Source: Jackrogersella multiformis
Taxonomy: Eukaryota > Ascomycota > Sordariomycetes > Xylariales > Hypoxylaceae
Length of the DNA: 64,000 bases
NCBI GenBank assembly: GCA_902806575.1
Contig: CADCXD010000006.1
Coordinates: 124,001-188,000, forward strand
Reading direction: 5' to 3'
Shown: positions 1-10,918 of the stretch, piece by piece
Numbering within the stretch: position 1 is the stretch's first letter
Layout: each line of letters begins with the position of its first letter
Notes under the pieces: model-generated
Database searches by the model: none
Seen by the model: the letters and a program-made list of their open reading frames with translations, nothing else
What the model was told of the DNA's origin: nothing
Position numbers and translations under genes: made by a program

Positions 1-270
1 TTAACCGGTAATAAGGTTAAGGTTTAAATAATTAACTTAAAAACTTAAAAGATAATAAAATATAAAATTTCCCGTATAATTATAATAATATACGTAATAA
101 TAAAATTAATAAGTAATATTAATATAAAATATCTTAATAAAAAACTTCTTTAAGTAAGTTAATTATTTATAAGTAATTAAAATAAAGTAATTTAATAAAA
201 AAATTAACTTTTTTTTAAAAGGCACGTGCTTTCTTAAAATAAGATCTTTTTAAAAAGGTAAAGAATTATC
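1..270 (-). mobile_element. RIP-decayed Ty3/gypsy-type element, internal 5' end (partial)
   Basis: AT-rich sequence read on the minus strand continues directly from the LTR at 271-579. Its reverse complement aligns by eye, base for base over long stretches, with 58386-58660, the internal start of the right-hand element. It carries no open frame. The element runs off the left edge of the window. Loss of almost all C and G is what RIP produces; the family assignment rests on the right-hand copy, where reverse transcriptase and integrase remnants are visible. Confidence 0.8.
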
Positions 271-579
271 TATAACAAGGATAATAAAGCTTAAAACTAT
301 AATTCAATTTCAAATAATAATTCTTTATAGTTTTAAGGTCCTTACCTTTTATCTCTTCTTACAAAACGAAGCAAAATAACCTATATATATATAATCTAAA
401 TATCTCCTTAAGCGCCGTTAACACCCTCTTAATCCTATTAATTCAATCTTACATATATTAACCAAATATTCTAATTAACCTCATCCAATAGCTTTATTTT
501 ATAAGTTCCAACACATCTCGTATTTACCAACTTACATATATTAATCATATTCTGCTTCGTGAAGCCTATCCGTATGACA
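271..579 (-). repeat. 5' LTR of the left retroelement
   Basis: 309 bp. On the minus strand it begins TGTCATACGGATAGGCTTC at 579 and ends CCTTGTTATA at 271, the same ends as the LTRs at 53880-54188 and 58073-58385. The terminal TA is probably a RIP-mutated CA, so the LTR would have been a canonical TG...CA repeat. Internal element sequence follows toward position 1, which makes this the 5' LTR of an element pointing out of the window. Confidence 0.85.
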
Positions 580-849
580 GTAAGCTTCTCGGACTTTCAG
601 AAGCGATCTATTTTATACACAATGTATCAGGTATGTAGGGACATAGATATACCTAAGGGTACCTACCTACCTAGGTAGGTAGGTAAGTACTTGTTTAAGA
701 TCTAGAACACACAGAGTCTTCTAAAGCTAATTCTTTACAATACAACATACATCGTGAAGCTACCTCACATCCAGCTCTCAATGCTCCGGAAGCGCATATA
801 TCAAGTACTATCTTCTCGAATTAACCGTGTCACTTGCTTATATACAACA
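580..849. other. intergenic, palindromic CCTAGG motif
   Basis: No gene seen. At about 650-690 lies a dense run of the palindromic ACCTAGGT/TAGGTA motif that recurs in many intergenic parts of the window. Confidence 0.6.
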
Positions 850-1362
850 CTACGTAGAAGTGAACTTGATGACGTTGTCGACTACCTCCTTGGTCGCCGT
901 CAGGTTTGGAGAGTGACCAGAGTCAAGTTCTGCCGTCTGAACCGTCTTGTCTTCCTTCTCCGTATACTCCACTATACTCCTCTGATATTCGATAGGAACA
1001 GTAAGGTCGCTGAGTGGGTCGATGAAATATATTCCCGCTTCATCGTGCCAAGCGGGAGTGTTCTGAAGAGGCAGGTACATACACTTCCCATTCCATCGAA
1101 GCAGAGAGGCAATGTACGATTTGAGCTCCTCTGGGTCGAGCTTGTCGGCGTAGGGTTCGCCAATCAATCCCTCCTTTGGGTAATTGGGCACGCAACTCTG
1201 ATCATCGTCAAAACCAAATGCAACCGGCATACGATCCATGTGGCCAAACTCTGCTACCTTGTCCGTCATGCTCTTCCCCTCGGGCAGTGCAAAGGACGCC
1301 AGATATATCAGGTGGGAGATTCCACCAAAAATCCCTTTAGCAGCGCGCGCCTTCTTGCTTAG
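850..1362 (-). pseudogene. alpha/beta-hydrolase fragment, 5'-truncated
   Basis: The frame encodes the C-terminal two thirds of a small fungal alpha/beta-hydrolase (the AB_hydrolase_6, salicylate-esterase-like group). It starts in family-like sequence at LSKKARAAKG, continues through GISHLIYLASFALPEGKS, holds the acid residue in DLTVP and ends with the catalytic histidine in SGHSPNLTATKEV. The N-terminal part with the oxyanion loop and the Ser nucleophile (usually GHSYGG) is absent. Upstream in frame is an unrelated peptide up to 1485, and no candidate exon for the missing part was found up to 1990. I infer a truncated, non-functional copy. The open frame of about 170 family-like codons suggests the loss is recent. 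It lies between a retroelement and a telomere-like tract. Confidence 0.65.
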
Positions 1363-1485
1363 CTGTAGTTGCCATTGATAGTTGTAGTGCGGGTTCAAGT
1401 TGGCTTGAGTGTCAAAGATTTGAAGCTGGGGATCGGTTCGAGGTGAGGGTTGAGGGGAAGAGTTACCTCTTAAACAAGGCGCCAA

Positions 1486-1989
1486 AGTAGAAGAGCACCA
1501 AGAAGGTAGATGTTAGCTTATCGGAAGATAGAGCTAGCCTCTTTATGTCATCTCCTACCTTTTGATTTGATGAAAAGTGGATGACGCCCGAATTCAGGAC
1601 CGAGGAAGCCTAGTCACCTTGAATCAAAGTTGCCATTATCCCTACTAATGATCATTAACATTAACATGTACCAATTATCATCAATAAACGCTTATCATCG
1701 CTCAACTTAATCAGACACCAACGGTCTGGTCAATAGGGGCTATCTGGGTTAGGGTTAGGGTTAGGGTTAGCATTCATTAATCAACTTAAAAGGGGTTGAC
1801 AAGGGTGTTTATATTTGCATTGAAAATGGCGCCAACTAGGTGGTATTCCTATGTTACATATATATTACCTATCCCTATGAGATTAAAGCACAGTGATTTT
1901 CGTTAGGTACCTAATTAATGACTCGCGGTCATTTTGTAATAGATACTGGAGAACATGTTTTACCTTTACAAAGGCTAAGCCTGCTCAAA
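1486..1989. other. intergenic with telomere-like tract
   Basis: No gene seen. It holds the (TTAGGG)4 tract listed separately and short AT-rich stretches; the subtilase 3' end follows. Confidence 0.6.
1746..1770 (+). repeat. interstitial telomeric repeat, about four TTAGGG units
   Basis: Four uninterrupted copies of GGGTTA, the telomere unit of filamentous ascomycetes, lie inside the window between a truncated hydrolase and the subtilase gene. Such tracts mark old chromosome ends, healed breaks or telomere-binding sites; which one applies here cannot be told from the window. Confidence 0.85.
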
Positions 1990-4860
1990 TTAAGCATTCT
2001 TCGCGTCACTCAGCGGCGCGCTCACCGGCCCATCCACAAGCCTGATGACAGCCGAGAGCCAAGTCTCGTGGTCCTCCAAGCGATCAGGATTTCCGCCCCA
2101 CCGGAGCACGCTGGCGAGCCAGCGGTAGTCGCCCGGGCCGGGCGAAATCTCGGTCCCGTCGGACAGGATCGCAGTTACTCCCGTTCCCAAGGGCCAGTTA
2201 AATGTCGACGGGGATAGTATCTTAGTGGAGTTAACGAGGGTGCCGTAAGATGGCAGACCGAAGACCGACGTTGGCGGAGCCAGTTCAGAGGGCCGATAGT
2301 CGTGCGTATCAGCCGGGTCGAAACCATATAGGTCTGGCGTGATGCTGATGTTCGCTGGGACTAGATCGATGCGGTAGTCGTAAGTGAACTGGTCGCGCCC
2401 GATGAGCGAGCGGTACGACAGCGACGAATTCACCTCGTATAATCCCCTGTCTATCACCCAGTCCTCCCCGAACTTGTATGATAGCTGCGGCTGTACAGCT
2501 GTAGTTGTATTTACGATGTGGAAGTATTCGGCATTGTATAGGGAGTAAGGGGGTCCGGAGTACGGCACACTGAACTCCTCGTCGTCGCTAGTAACCTTGA
2601 TGAAGCCGCCGAACACGGGCTGTCTTTCGGGCTTGACGCCAGAGGTAGGAGGCAAAATCTTGAAAGATACGGTGGCAGACTCCCCGGCTGAGACTTCAAC
2701 GGTCGGCGACTCGAATTCGGCGGACCCGTAGATGGGAAGCTGGTTTTCTTGCGAAAAAATGGGGTTGTTCGGCGGGTTGGGTTCGGAATAGGAGGCGCCT
2801 TCATGGGATAATGCGTAAGTTTTCGAAGAGTTGGAACGGTTCTCAATGGTAATGTTTAGTGTTCCGTACATTGTGGGGGAGTTATCAGTCACAAGAAGTT
2901 GCCCTGGGGATATGCGACTCTGGTACATGATTGCTTTGTAGACGTTAACCAACCCAGCGCCTTGCTGAAATGTCCCCGCGGTCATGGTATCGTTCCATAC
3001 CCACTTTACCGGACTCGCAGTTGATTGTAGAAGTGATAGAATCTCTGCAACTGATAGCTCGGGGAACTGGGACTTGACCAGGGCATAGCAACCACTGATA
3101 AAAGGGGTTGCCATGGACGTCCCTGAAAGGATAGTGTAGTAGCCTTTCTCTCCCAGCGGCCAGGTAGAGAGAATTTCGCCCCCAGGGGCTGATATTTGAG
3201 GTTTTAGATCGTAGCTCAGGTAGTTCGGTCCGAAGCTCGAGTAGTAGTCCATCCTACCACCAATGAAACGCGGAGGACTCGAATAAGAGGAGTCATTAAA
3301 ATATAGCTTGTACTGATCCTGCCCGGTGAGATTCATATTTGCTAGAAGTGTCGCACTGTCGTTCGCGTTGATGGCCACGTACTGGACAGAGCCGTCGCCA
3401 AAGAATCCTGTGGATGCCATCTCGTAGTCTACATTATACGGATCGGACGTATCCGTATAAAGTCCCATTATGTAACGTAGACTAGGCTTCGAGCAACACC
3501 CTCTCGCACCAGTATAGTGGCAACTGTCGGTGACTGGAAAAGCGACTACGGTCGAGTTGAGCTTCCCTTGGTCCTCTAGAATTGAAATCACTTCTTCCCA
3601 GGCACTCGAACCTGAGCAACCATCATCAAGCAAATAGACCTCTAGGCCGTCTGGAAACTCGATGGGCCATAATGAAGCGTACGGTATTTTAGCACCTTGA
3701 GAGTCCGTAAGTGTATAAACAAGTGGGAAATTTTTGTTCGCAACTGAGCCGACAGATATTATAGTCGCGAGCTCAGCGGGTGTCGATGTTCGATAGAGTT
3801 GCGGATCGTACTTGCTCCCAGACCCAGAATTCCCCTGAGCAACGATGATGGCGATACCTGCATCTACAAGGCGAGCGGCAAGCGTCATTAGGGGGTCGGC
3901 TCGGTCTTTCCATGACTCTTGGATGCTTAACGACATGCTTATGACATCAACGCCATCTTTTTGTGCTCGGAGCATTGCTGCCATGACGCGGTCTGTCGTC
4001 TCTCCATTAGTAGAGCAGTCAAATACTCTATAAATGTACAGCGTCGCTTCTGGAGCAACACCAGATATGTTCAATGTTCTGTTTCCATCCGAGAGTGGAT
4101 TCATGCCAACAATTCCTAACGTAGAATATCAACTTGGGAAATCTGAATGGGAAATTGGCTTGTAAAGTAATATACCTGCAACATGCGTCCCATGACCTCC
4201 ACCATAGCATACCGTAAGGAAATCATCGTTCTCAACTGCGGTTCCATTGTTGGACAGCCAAGACCAACCACCGGCAATCTTGAAGTTAGGACCAAAGCCG
4301 CCACCGAGTGCTGGGTGACGATAGTCGACACCAGTATCGACGATGCCCACCTTGACGCCTTTCCCCTTGATTCCGAGCTGGTGCAGTTTATCCACACCGG
4401 CCATTTCAAGAGTCGAAGCGAGGTTCCCGTCTGGTTTTGGCAATACCGCAGGCATCGCTGGTGGGTCTACGTACGATAGAAGAGTATTTTCTGATATTTT
4501 CAGGTCTTTTGGAATACCTGGGTCCGATAGAAACATCTCGTATACAGGACTCACCGATACAACCCCTGGAATGCCGCCAAGCTGGGCCGAGATAGCTTCT
4601 GAATCGCCATTTCCAGATACTCGAATCGATAAGCCAAAATAGGTACCCGGCGAGCGGTACTCATGCACGACTGTATATTCAAAAGCCAATTCCGCCGCGT
4701 GTTCATGGAATTTGGCATGTGGATCAAAGTCCCTCGAGTAAATATCGTCTCCCACTGCATCATCGGCCAGCTCAAGGATGTAAGCCCCATTAACAAGCCT
4801 AGGGTCTCTAGCAGTAGAAACCAAGGCGTAGCAAGCAACTAAAATAAATAATAGCAGCAT
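1990..4860 (-). CDS. secreted subtilisin-like serine protease (S8A)
   Basis: Two exons, 4860-4176 and 4115-1990, with a 60-bp intron (4116-4175) that splits the HGTHVAG motif; the product is 936 aa. Residues 1-17 are a hydrophobic signal peptide. About 25-110 is an I9-type propeptide. The peptidase S8 domain follows, with catalytic Asp175 (IVDTGVD), His223 (GGHGTHVAG), oxyanion Asn324 (VAQGNSG) and Ser562 (LSGTSMATP). Between Asn and Ser a roughly 180-residue insert with paired cysteines fits a protease-associated (PA) domain. The C-terminal 330 residues resemble the Fn3-like beta domain of C5a-peptidase/Vpr-type subtilases. All catalytic residues are intact, so it is probably an active extracellular protease used in nutrition or host and prey degradation. 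The first ATG of exon 1 is chosen because the signal peptide follows at once. Confidence 0.92.
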
Positions 4861-5814
4861 CTTAACACCTGAAATATAGTATTGAATGTATTCACATAAA
4901 TGATGAAGTAAATTGGCGGCTGTGACACGGGGATGGATTTATAGTCGTGCTGCCACTTTAGCCTATTAGAGTAAATCCTACCCATATGCGAACACTTTAC
5001 ACGATGAGATCTGTATTGTTATAGAACGATCCGAATGAAACCTTGAACACTTCCACGGCCTCAACAGTAAGCTGAAAAAGACAATGATCACTAAACTCAC
5101 TTAACGGTCCGACTTTGTTATTCAGGGAGCCCTCCTGTAATAGGAGGCTTCTTCCGAAGGATGCGATTAGTCGGCTCCAGCTCCCGAACGGCCGTAGCCT
5201 CAGGGGAATCATTGGAACAAATGTGCAATAACATCCGAAAAAAGGTTATCACAAGGGCCGGCAGCCTCTAATTACATAGGTATAATATTAGGACCTTCCT
5301 ACTTCGTCCAAGATAAGCAGTCATGGAGTTAAAAAGCAACGCAAAGACAATTTTTGCAAAAGTGTAAACAAATTCTTGGGTTATGATTATGGTGATATTA
5401 AAATCCTAAAATCTAATGATCTGGCTATGAGGAAGGTTAACATCTAAGAAATACAACATATTGAGAACGACTGTAACCGGTAGGTATTAAGTAAAATCAC
5501 TCGTATGAGAACAAAGATGAAGTTGCTTAACTAAAATCGACACAAAACTACCTACTGTCCTCGATTGTTATGAAACAACTCTTTGTTGACAAGAATAATA
5601 CATGAACAATTTGATTGTGATACTCACCACACATCGAATATATAACCAGAACGTGGTGTCGTTCATAATGCAAAAGAAAAACCAACCATCATCATCATCA
5701 TCATCACCACCAATCTTCATTCTCACTCAATAATACAAAAACAAGTCAAACACTTAAAAACATAAAAAACATAAAAAAATTACTACCTAGGTAAATACTC
5801 ATCAGTCATTCAAA
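4861..5814. other. intergenic, (CAT)n microsatellite
   Basis: No gene supported. Around 5688-5708 is a short CAT/CAC microsatellite, followed by an A-rich leader just before the ATG of the next gene. This region holds the promoters of the divergent subtilase and the Pro-rich protein. Confidence 0.5.
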
Positions 5815-6717
5815 ATGAGCCAACAGGCAAGCCTTCCATCCCGCCAGTCAGACTTATCACAAACTGGAGTACGAGTAAACGGCCGCGGAGCAACATCTGA
5901 AACAGTGGCTACCGGGCGAAGCTTGACTCCAGGGACCCCTCCCTCTGAAGCGACATTGGATCATCCACATCGTCCTATGATCTATGCCGACCGGCCCGAG
6001 GATGTTTTCCCGGCTCAGGTGCCCAGTCGTGCTGCCTCAATCGGGACGATGCATCCTGTCGACCTCCCCCGATCGGGGTCTGTCCCTAGCACGGAGCCTC
6101 CTGCCGATTCCGTAGACATTCCTAACGCCGGCCCCGACCACCCTCTACACCGGAACTCTCCTTACCCCGCGGCGCCTCCATCGGATCCTGTAGGCACCCC
6201 TGTCCCCGGCTCCGACCACCCTCTAAGCCAACACCCTCCTTACAACGCGGCGCCTCCATCCGAAACCCCGTACTATCCATCAACCGGGTACGGGACCTGG
6301 ACCGCAGCATCCGACTACGCGCCCGGGCGCGGGCTCTTCCACCGCCTAACGACGGGCGCCATCTCGGCCAACAACGTCAACTTCCACATCGGCCATATCG
6401 ACAACGTCATCTACCACAGCCGCGAAGCCGTGTGTTGCCCCAGGGGGGGGAGCCGCACGGCTCCGGCCGCGCCCGCAGAGAACAGCTGTCACGCACCCGA
6501 CCAGCCGTGCCATCAGAGGAACGCGCGCGTCGACCCCGACGCTACACGCCGGACGCAGTCGTGGGCCGAAGACGTCGCCAACCAGGCGGCGGAGGCACCG
6601 CGGCAGTCGCGAAAGCGCGCTGCGGACGAGGAAACCACGGGCGAATCCCGGCCTGCTGCAAAGCGGGTTAGAACAATAGCCAGTAGAGTAAGCAAACGAG
6701 CTCCAAGAGGGCAGTAA
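5815..6717 (+). CDS. proline-rich protein of unknown function
   Basis: Single open frame of 300 aa, with a favourable ATG context (CAAAATGAGC) after an A/C-rich leader. I do not recognise a family. Residues 1-180 are rich in Pro, Ser, Asp and Arg and probably disordered. They contain two tandem 26-residue units (78-bp period, 6106-6183 and 6184-6261) sharing DHPL, PY and AAPPS. A short region, NVNFHIGHIDNVIYHS (about 190-205), looks more ordered. The C-terminal third is basic, with RKRAADEE and AAKRVR stretches that could be nuclear localisation signals. G/C-rich third positions and the lack of stops favour a real gene, but no homology is claimed. An intron inside the frame cannot be excluded. 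Confidence 0.55.
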   Translation: MSQQASLPSRQSDLSQTGVRVNGRGATSETVATGRSLTPGTPPSEATLDHPHRPMIYADRPEDVFPAQVPSRAASIGTMHPVDLPRSGSVPSTEPPADSVDIPNAGPDHPLHRNSPYPAAPPSDPVGTPVPGSDHPLSQHPPYNAAPPSETPYYPSTGYGTWTAASDYAPGRGLFHRLTTGAISANNVNFHIGHIDNVIYHSREAVCCPRGGSRTAPAAPAENSCHAPDQPCHQRNARVDPDATRRTQSWAEDVANQAAEAPRQSRKRAADEETTGESRPAAKRVRTIASRVSKRAPRGQ

Positions 6718-6720
6718 GAA

Positions 6721-7595
6721 AACCAAGAAAATGGCTCTATCGATAGATTTTGGATCTGAAAACTTCCGATGATTGGTGAGTCCTTCGGGCTAATCCGTAA
6801 CACACAAATCCAAATAATCTCTCCGTCTTTCACCTAAATAGGACCCAACCTAGTCCGTAAGACGGAGCGCCGGTACGTTTTGGCACCGGTCCAGCCAACG
6901 AGTTGACATTTGCCGGGGCGCAGCAGTCCAGTATTTGCCTTCAACCAACAACATAATCCTCAAGGGTCATCGGATCTAAGAACATTCCTCGATCAGAGGT
7001 AAGCTCATTTCCGCTGAAATGTATAGGTATATTTGGGCAAGTGCCTGAGTACGTCTCATCCGTTAAAAAGTACTTGTTTATTGTTTTTAATAGTAGGAAA
7101 GACTTTGTTTAAAGCTTGTTTTTCTCATAGTAATAGAATTATTGGTGTCAGTAATCTTCAGTGTATCTTCAATATAGGTATCTCAAATGTGTCTCAAATG
7201 CCTTCGTAGAATGGACGGTAACGGATTACCTACGGACTGAAAGTTGTAATCCCGCCATGGACGAATAATTTGCCCGAAGGTCATATGAAAAATTAAACTC
7301 GGAATTCTAATTGGTCAATTGCAGAGTCACCTTGTGTTATCACTGACAATCTCCATTATTAGGCAACTATTTTGGTACCTGCATAGTGTACACGTGCAGG
7401 TAGGTAGATATATGATGTAGTCCATGTAATTGTTCATATAAGATCTCCTGGCTCCTCAAACATTGGATGGACTGATAGTCACGCCTAAAATCAACACGGA
7501 TAATTTAGCGTTAACGTCTTGCAACATATTTGATTATAATAATATAATATATTTATAGGTTGTATGCTGGAAGGACAACAAAACATTCGGTCATC
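6721..7595. other. intergenic
   Basis: No gene supported. AT-rich spacer between the Pro-rich protein and the dehydrogenase; no repeat or RNA signal recognised. Confidence 0.5.
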
Positions 7596-8664
7596 ATGTC
7601 GATACAATCGAAATTCGTCAACTTTCTTACTATAATGTGGTACCAGCTCACTTTCAAGGCGCAGCCACTCCCCGACTCGACTCGACTCGAGGGGCAAACA
7701 GGTATCGTAACGGGATCAAACGTTGGCCTAGGGTTCGAGGCGGCCAAGGAGCTTGCAGCGCACGGGATCTCGAGGCTAGTCCTAGGAGTGCGCGATCAGG
7801 CTAAGGGCGAGGCAGCCAAAGCTGAAATTGCGCAAGTGGCACCCGAGTGCGATATTCACGTATGGCTGCTGGACCAAGAGTCGTGGGCAAGCATGGTGGC
7901 TTTCGCGGAACGCGTGCGTACCGAGCTTGATCGGCTTGATATCGCGCTGCTCAACGCAGGATTAAAACGGCTCGAGTTCACCCGGTCACCAACGGGTCAC
8001 GAAGCCCATGTCCAAATCAACCATCTCGGCACGGCGTTGCTGTCGTTGCTGCTTACCGAGCCACTACGGCGGACGGCAAGACACGTAGGTAAACCAGGCC
8101 GAATGACCATCACGTCGTCGAGCGTTGCTTTCGGCGTGTCTGTCCGTGACCTTCAGGAGCCACAAGGAGCAAAAGGTATCCTCACTTGGCTCGATGACCC
8201 GGCCTCATTCAACCCCGGAGAAAACCGCTATTGTCTTTCTAAGTTGTTTGGCCTGCTATGGACCAGGGCCCTTTCTACTCGCCTTGACCCAGTTGATGTC
8301 GTTGTCAACACCCTCAACCCGGGCTACTGCCGCAGCTCATTCCACCGCGTCGACCCAACAGCCGAAAGCTTGTCCAATTTTCTTGCTTTCAGCACAGCAG
8401 AAGGGGGCTACCACTTAACAGATGCTGCTGTGCGACATCCGGATAGCCATGGGAAATATCTGAGCGAGCAGAGGATTAGACCGTAAGCTGAATTATTAAC
8501 CGCGATGTCAGTTGTATTGACTAACATGACAGTTCAGGGTCTCTAAATTTGTGTCTTCCGCCAAAGGCAGTGAATTTCAGCAGAAACTGTGGAACGAAAC
8601 AATAGCATTGTTTCAAGAAGAATGCTCGGAGGCCAACATCGAGGAATTCACCAGAGACAAATAG
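7596..8664 (+). CDS. short-chain dehydrogenase/reductase
   Basis: Exon 1 is 7596-8482 and exon 2 8538-8664, with a 55-bp intron; the product is 337 aa. The second exon adds the C-terminal VSKFVSS...TRDK tail that the uninterrupted frame misses. It is a Rossmann-fold NAD(P)-dependent oxidoreductase with cofactor motif TGSNVGLG (39-46), LLNAG (118-122), Ser around 175 in TITSSS, and catalytic Tyr212-x3-Lys216 (RYCLSK). Its closest look is the retinol-dehydrogenase-like fungal group; the substrate is unknown. A hydrophobic N-terminus (VNFLTIMWYQLTF) may anchor it to a membrane. The ATG at 7596 is the first true ATG of the frame. It stands alone, so no pathway is implied. Confidence 0.9.
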
Positions 8665-10530
8665 AGTGCTAGTCGATGTAGGAAATCCCCCATGGTACCT
8701 TAACTCGACCGTCGAGGTTGTTGATGTATATGTATCTACGACTGCGAATAGAAAAGCTGAAATCAGGAAATATTAAGTAAGATTCGTCCTGTTTATTCCT
8801 AGTCTCGAGCTAGAGAAATACGAAAGTAAATAGTGCGCGATTTCGATAGACGTGCCGTAAGAGCTAGAGCGCGAACACTATCGCGAAATCGGATATGTGA
8901 AAACAGGTTGGAAAATTCCCAATGAACAATAGGAGACTTCGGGGTAAATATCCCACCTATTTAGTGAGAACAGGTTCGATTCCTGTTAGCGCCATTGGTA
9001 TCTCTGCTAGTAGCTCAACTGTAGCATCACAATACCTAGTCAATAGAACCGGTCCGCCAAATACTCATTCAGCGACGTCAATCCTGAAAAGATAAATACA
9101 AAACACACAGCCGTAATCTTCCCCGATTCATATCAATTCGACTGCCTTACATATATGCCCGTTCTCCCATCTAGTTTCGGTGATAGGTGCAGTCTCGCCA
9201 CTGGGCTTAGTCTCTTGAATCTGATTCGACTGAGGCTCCGCGTAGAAATATCATAGGACTCATGATAAGAACAGTGCCAAGTATGTCGTGAAACAGCTGA
9301 TACATGATGTGACTGCATTCGGATTCAAAGGGGGGTTTTCATACCTAAATAGATACCCAATGGTACGGTGAGTATAATAGTAGACATGAATGGTCCCAAT
9401 ATTTGAAGAGACAAAATATGGGGTAATAGTTGAATGGCCTTTGGATACTTGATCTAAGTCGACTTGGGCCGATCAATTAAGACGACAATGCGATTGAGGA
9501 TGTTCAAACCCAAGTAATCGGATACTGTGTGGAATAAACCTCAGCGACATCGACCGCTAAGTGTTCTATTTGTCACCGACAATCATCGGGTGTTGATCCC
9601 AAGCAACTGATGCAGACAATGCAAAGGCAATCGGCACTCCACAGTCAGAATGATCATGTGGGAAATAAATAGCCAGGGCAATTCGATCGAGAGCAATCGA
9701 ATCAGTTTGGTTGTCTTTCTGTCTTGCCCGCCACTTTCATCGCGCTAGGTAGAGATCCAAGCGCGCGGTAGGGCTCGCGCACCAGTGAAATAAACGAACG
9801 TGGTCATGGTCCGACTTAAGGACCCAGACGAGAGTAAACGTAGGTATAGATGATTAATTCGATCTAGTGAAGGATAAATAACAATGATGAAAATGAAAAC
9901 GCCGGAAGTGATAGTTTAATGTGAATATAAAACACTATCTCGCATGACCAAGTAGTAAATGATGAGGGTAAGGATTTAGGAAAAGAATATAAGATAGAAG
10001 ATGGAAAGATGATAAAGTTTTAGGAAATTTAAAGGGGGATTGCAAATGGTGTAGGTTGGATGAAAAGGCAAGAAGAATCAGAATTCAGAAAAATATTGGA
10101 GGGCAGGAGGCAAGAAGAACCAGAAGAACAGAAACCCAGCAATCACGGGCAATTGATTTTTGTGTTATCAAACTCCATACGCCCCAACCCTTTCCTTCTC
10201 CATCACCCCCCTTCCACCCTTCCACCTTTCCACCTTTCCACCCCCTCGACCAAGTTCCGACCAATTCTAGGCCTGATTAGCCGGGTCTGTTTATGCGACA
10301 TGCTGTCACTTTTTTTTAATTACTATTATTACATATTATTACCTCTCCAGGCTTTCCAGGGTATTATTTATGGCGTTATTCGGTTAGGTTGGGTGGTGTT
10401 GCGTACCTAGGTACTGGAGAGGAGCTGTCGAATCAGTACTCCTTCTTAGGTCCAGTACGCGGTAAAGAAACAACAACACACCTCATGTAGGTACCTGCCC
10501 TAATCACCTTTGCTGCCCTCCAAGGCTCTT
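8665..10530. other. intergenic, gene-poor
   Basis: No protein gene supported. It contains tRNA-like fragments near 8945-9050 (listed separately) and a C/T-rich minisatellite of TTCCACC units near 10203-10245. Small open frames here lack any recognisable product. Confidence 0.5.
8945..8993 (+). other. tRNA 3'-half-like fragment (possible mitochondrial insert)
   Basis: A hairpin AAATA/TATTT with a seven-base loop is followed by a perfect T-arm, ACAGG-TTCGATT-CCTGT, and then TAGCGCCA. No 5' acceptor strand pairing with TAGCGCC is present upstream. Right after it, near 9005-9035, TAGCTCAACTGTAGC resembles the D-arm of a second tRNA. A 3' half followed by a 5' half fits a piece of a tRNA cluster, as found in mitochondrial DNA. 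It is not a functional tRNA gene. Confidence 0.35.
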
Positions 10531-10620
10531 GCTCTCTCTTAATCTTCCATCGCCCCGTCGACTTCCGTTTCTTTTTCTCTTTTGCAACTTTTTTTTCCTC
10601 TCCATTCTTCTTACATTCAT
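10527..10620 (+). promoter_or_regulatory. pyrimidine-rich promoter/5'UTR tract
   Basis: A CT-rich stretch with long T and CTCT runs lies 300-390 bp upstream of the ATG of the small basic protein. Such tracts are common just upstream of transcription starts of strongly expressed fungal genes. The link to expression here is inference. Confidence 0.4.
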
Positions 10621-10725
10621 CTAAATCTCTACCAATTCAATCTCCGTAATCAACTTACCGAATTTAATTACCGCTTTATTGTAAAGATTTTCGCCGTCGC
10701 GTCTATCTTGCTATCCCAAAGTCAT

Positions 10726-10873
10726 GTAAGCTGCTGCTCTGCCCAACACAAATTCTTACACTCTCCACGCCCATCTTCCGGTCGCATTCAGTTTCGCATC
10801 CGCAACTTTCGTCGCCCCGTCCATCTCAAAGCTTCATCGTGGATGCGACATCTCGTACTAACATTTGTTGCAG
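10726..10873 (+). other. predicted intron in the 5'UTR
   Basis: GTAAGC donor at 10726, a strong branch-like ACTAAC at about 10857-10862 and a TTGTTGCAG acceptor ending at 10873, 45 bp before the ATG at 10919. The pieces fit a 148-bp leader intron of the downstream gene. Confidence 0.5.
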
Positions 10874-10918
10874 AATTTACCAATTTTTACTCCACAATCA
10901 CAAAATCACAAAGCAAAA

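Noticed and set aside
754..1362. 202-codon plus-strand frame
   Set aside because: Antisense shadow of the hydrolase fragment; the protein has no recognisable feature.
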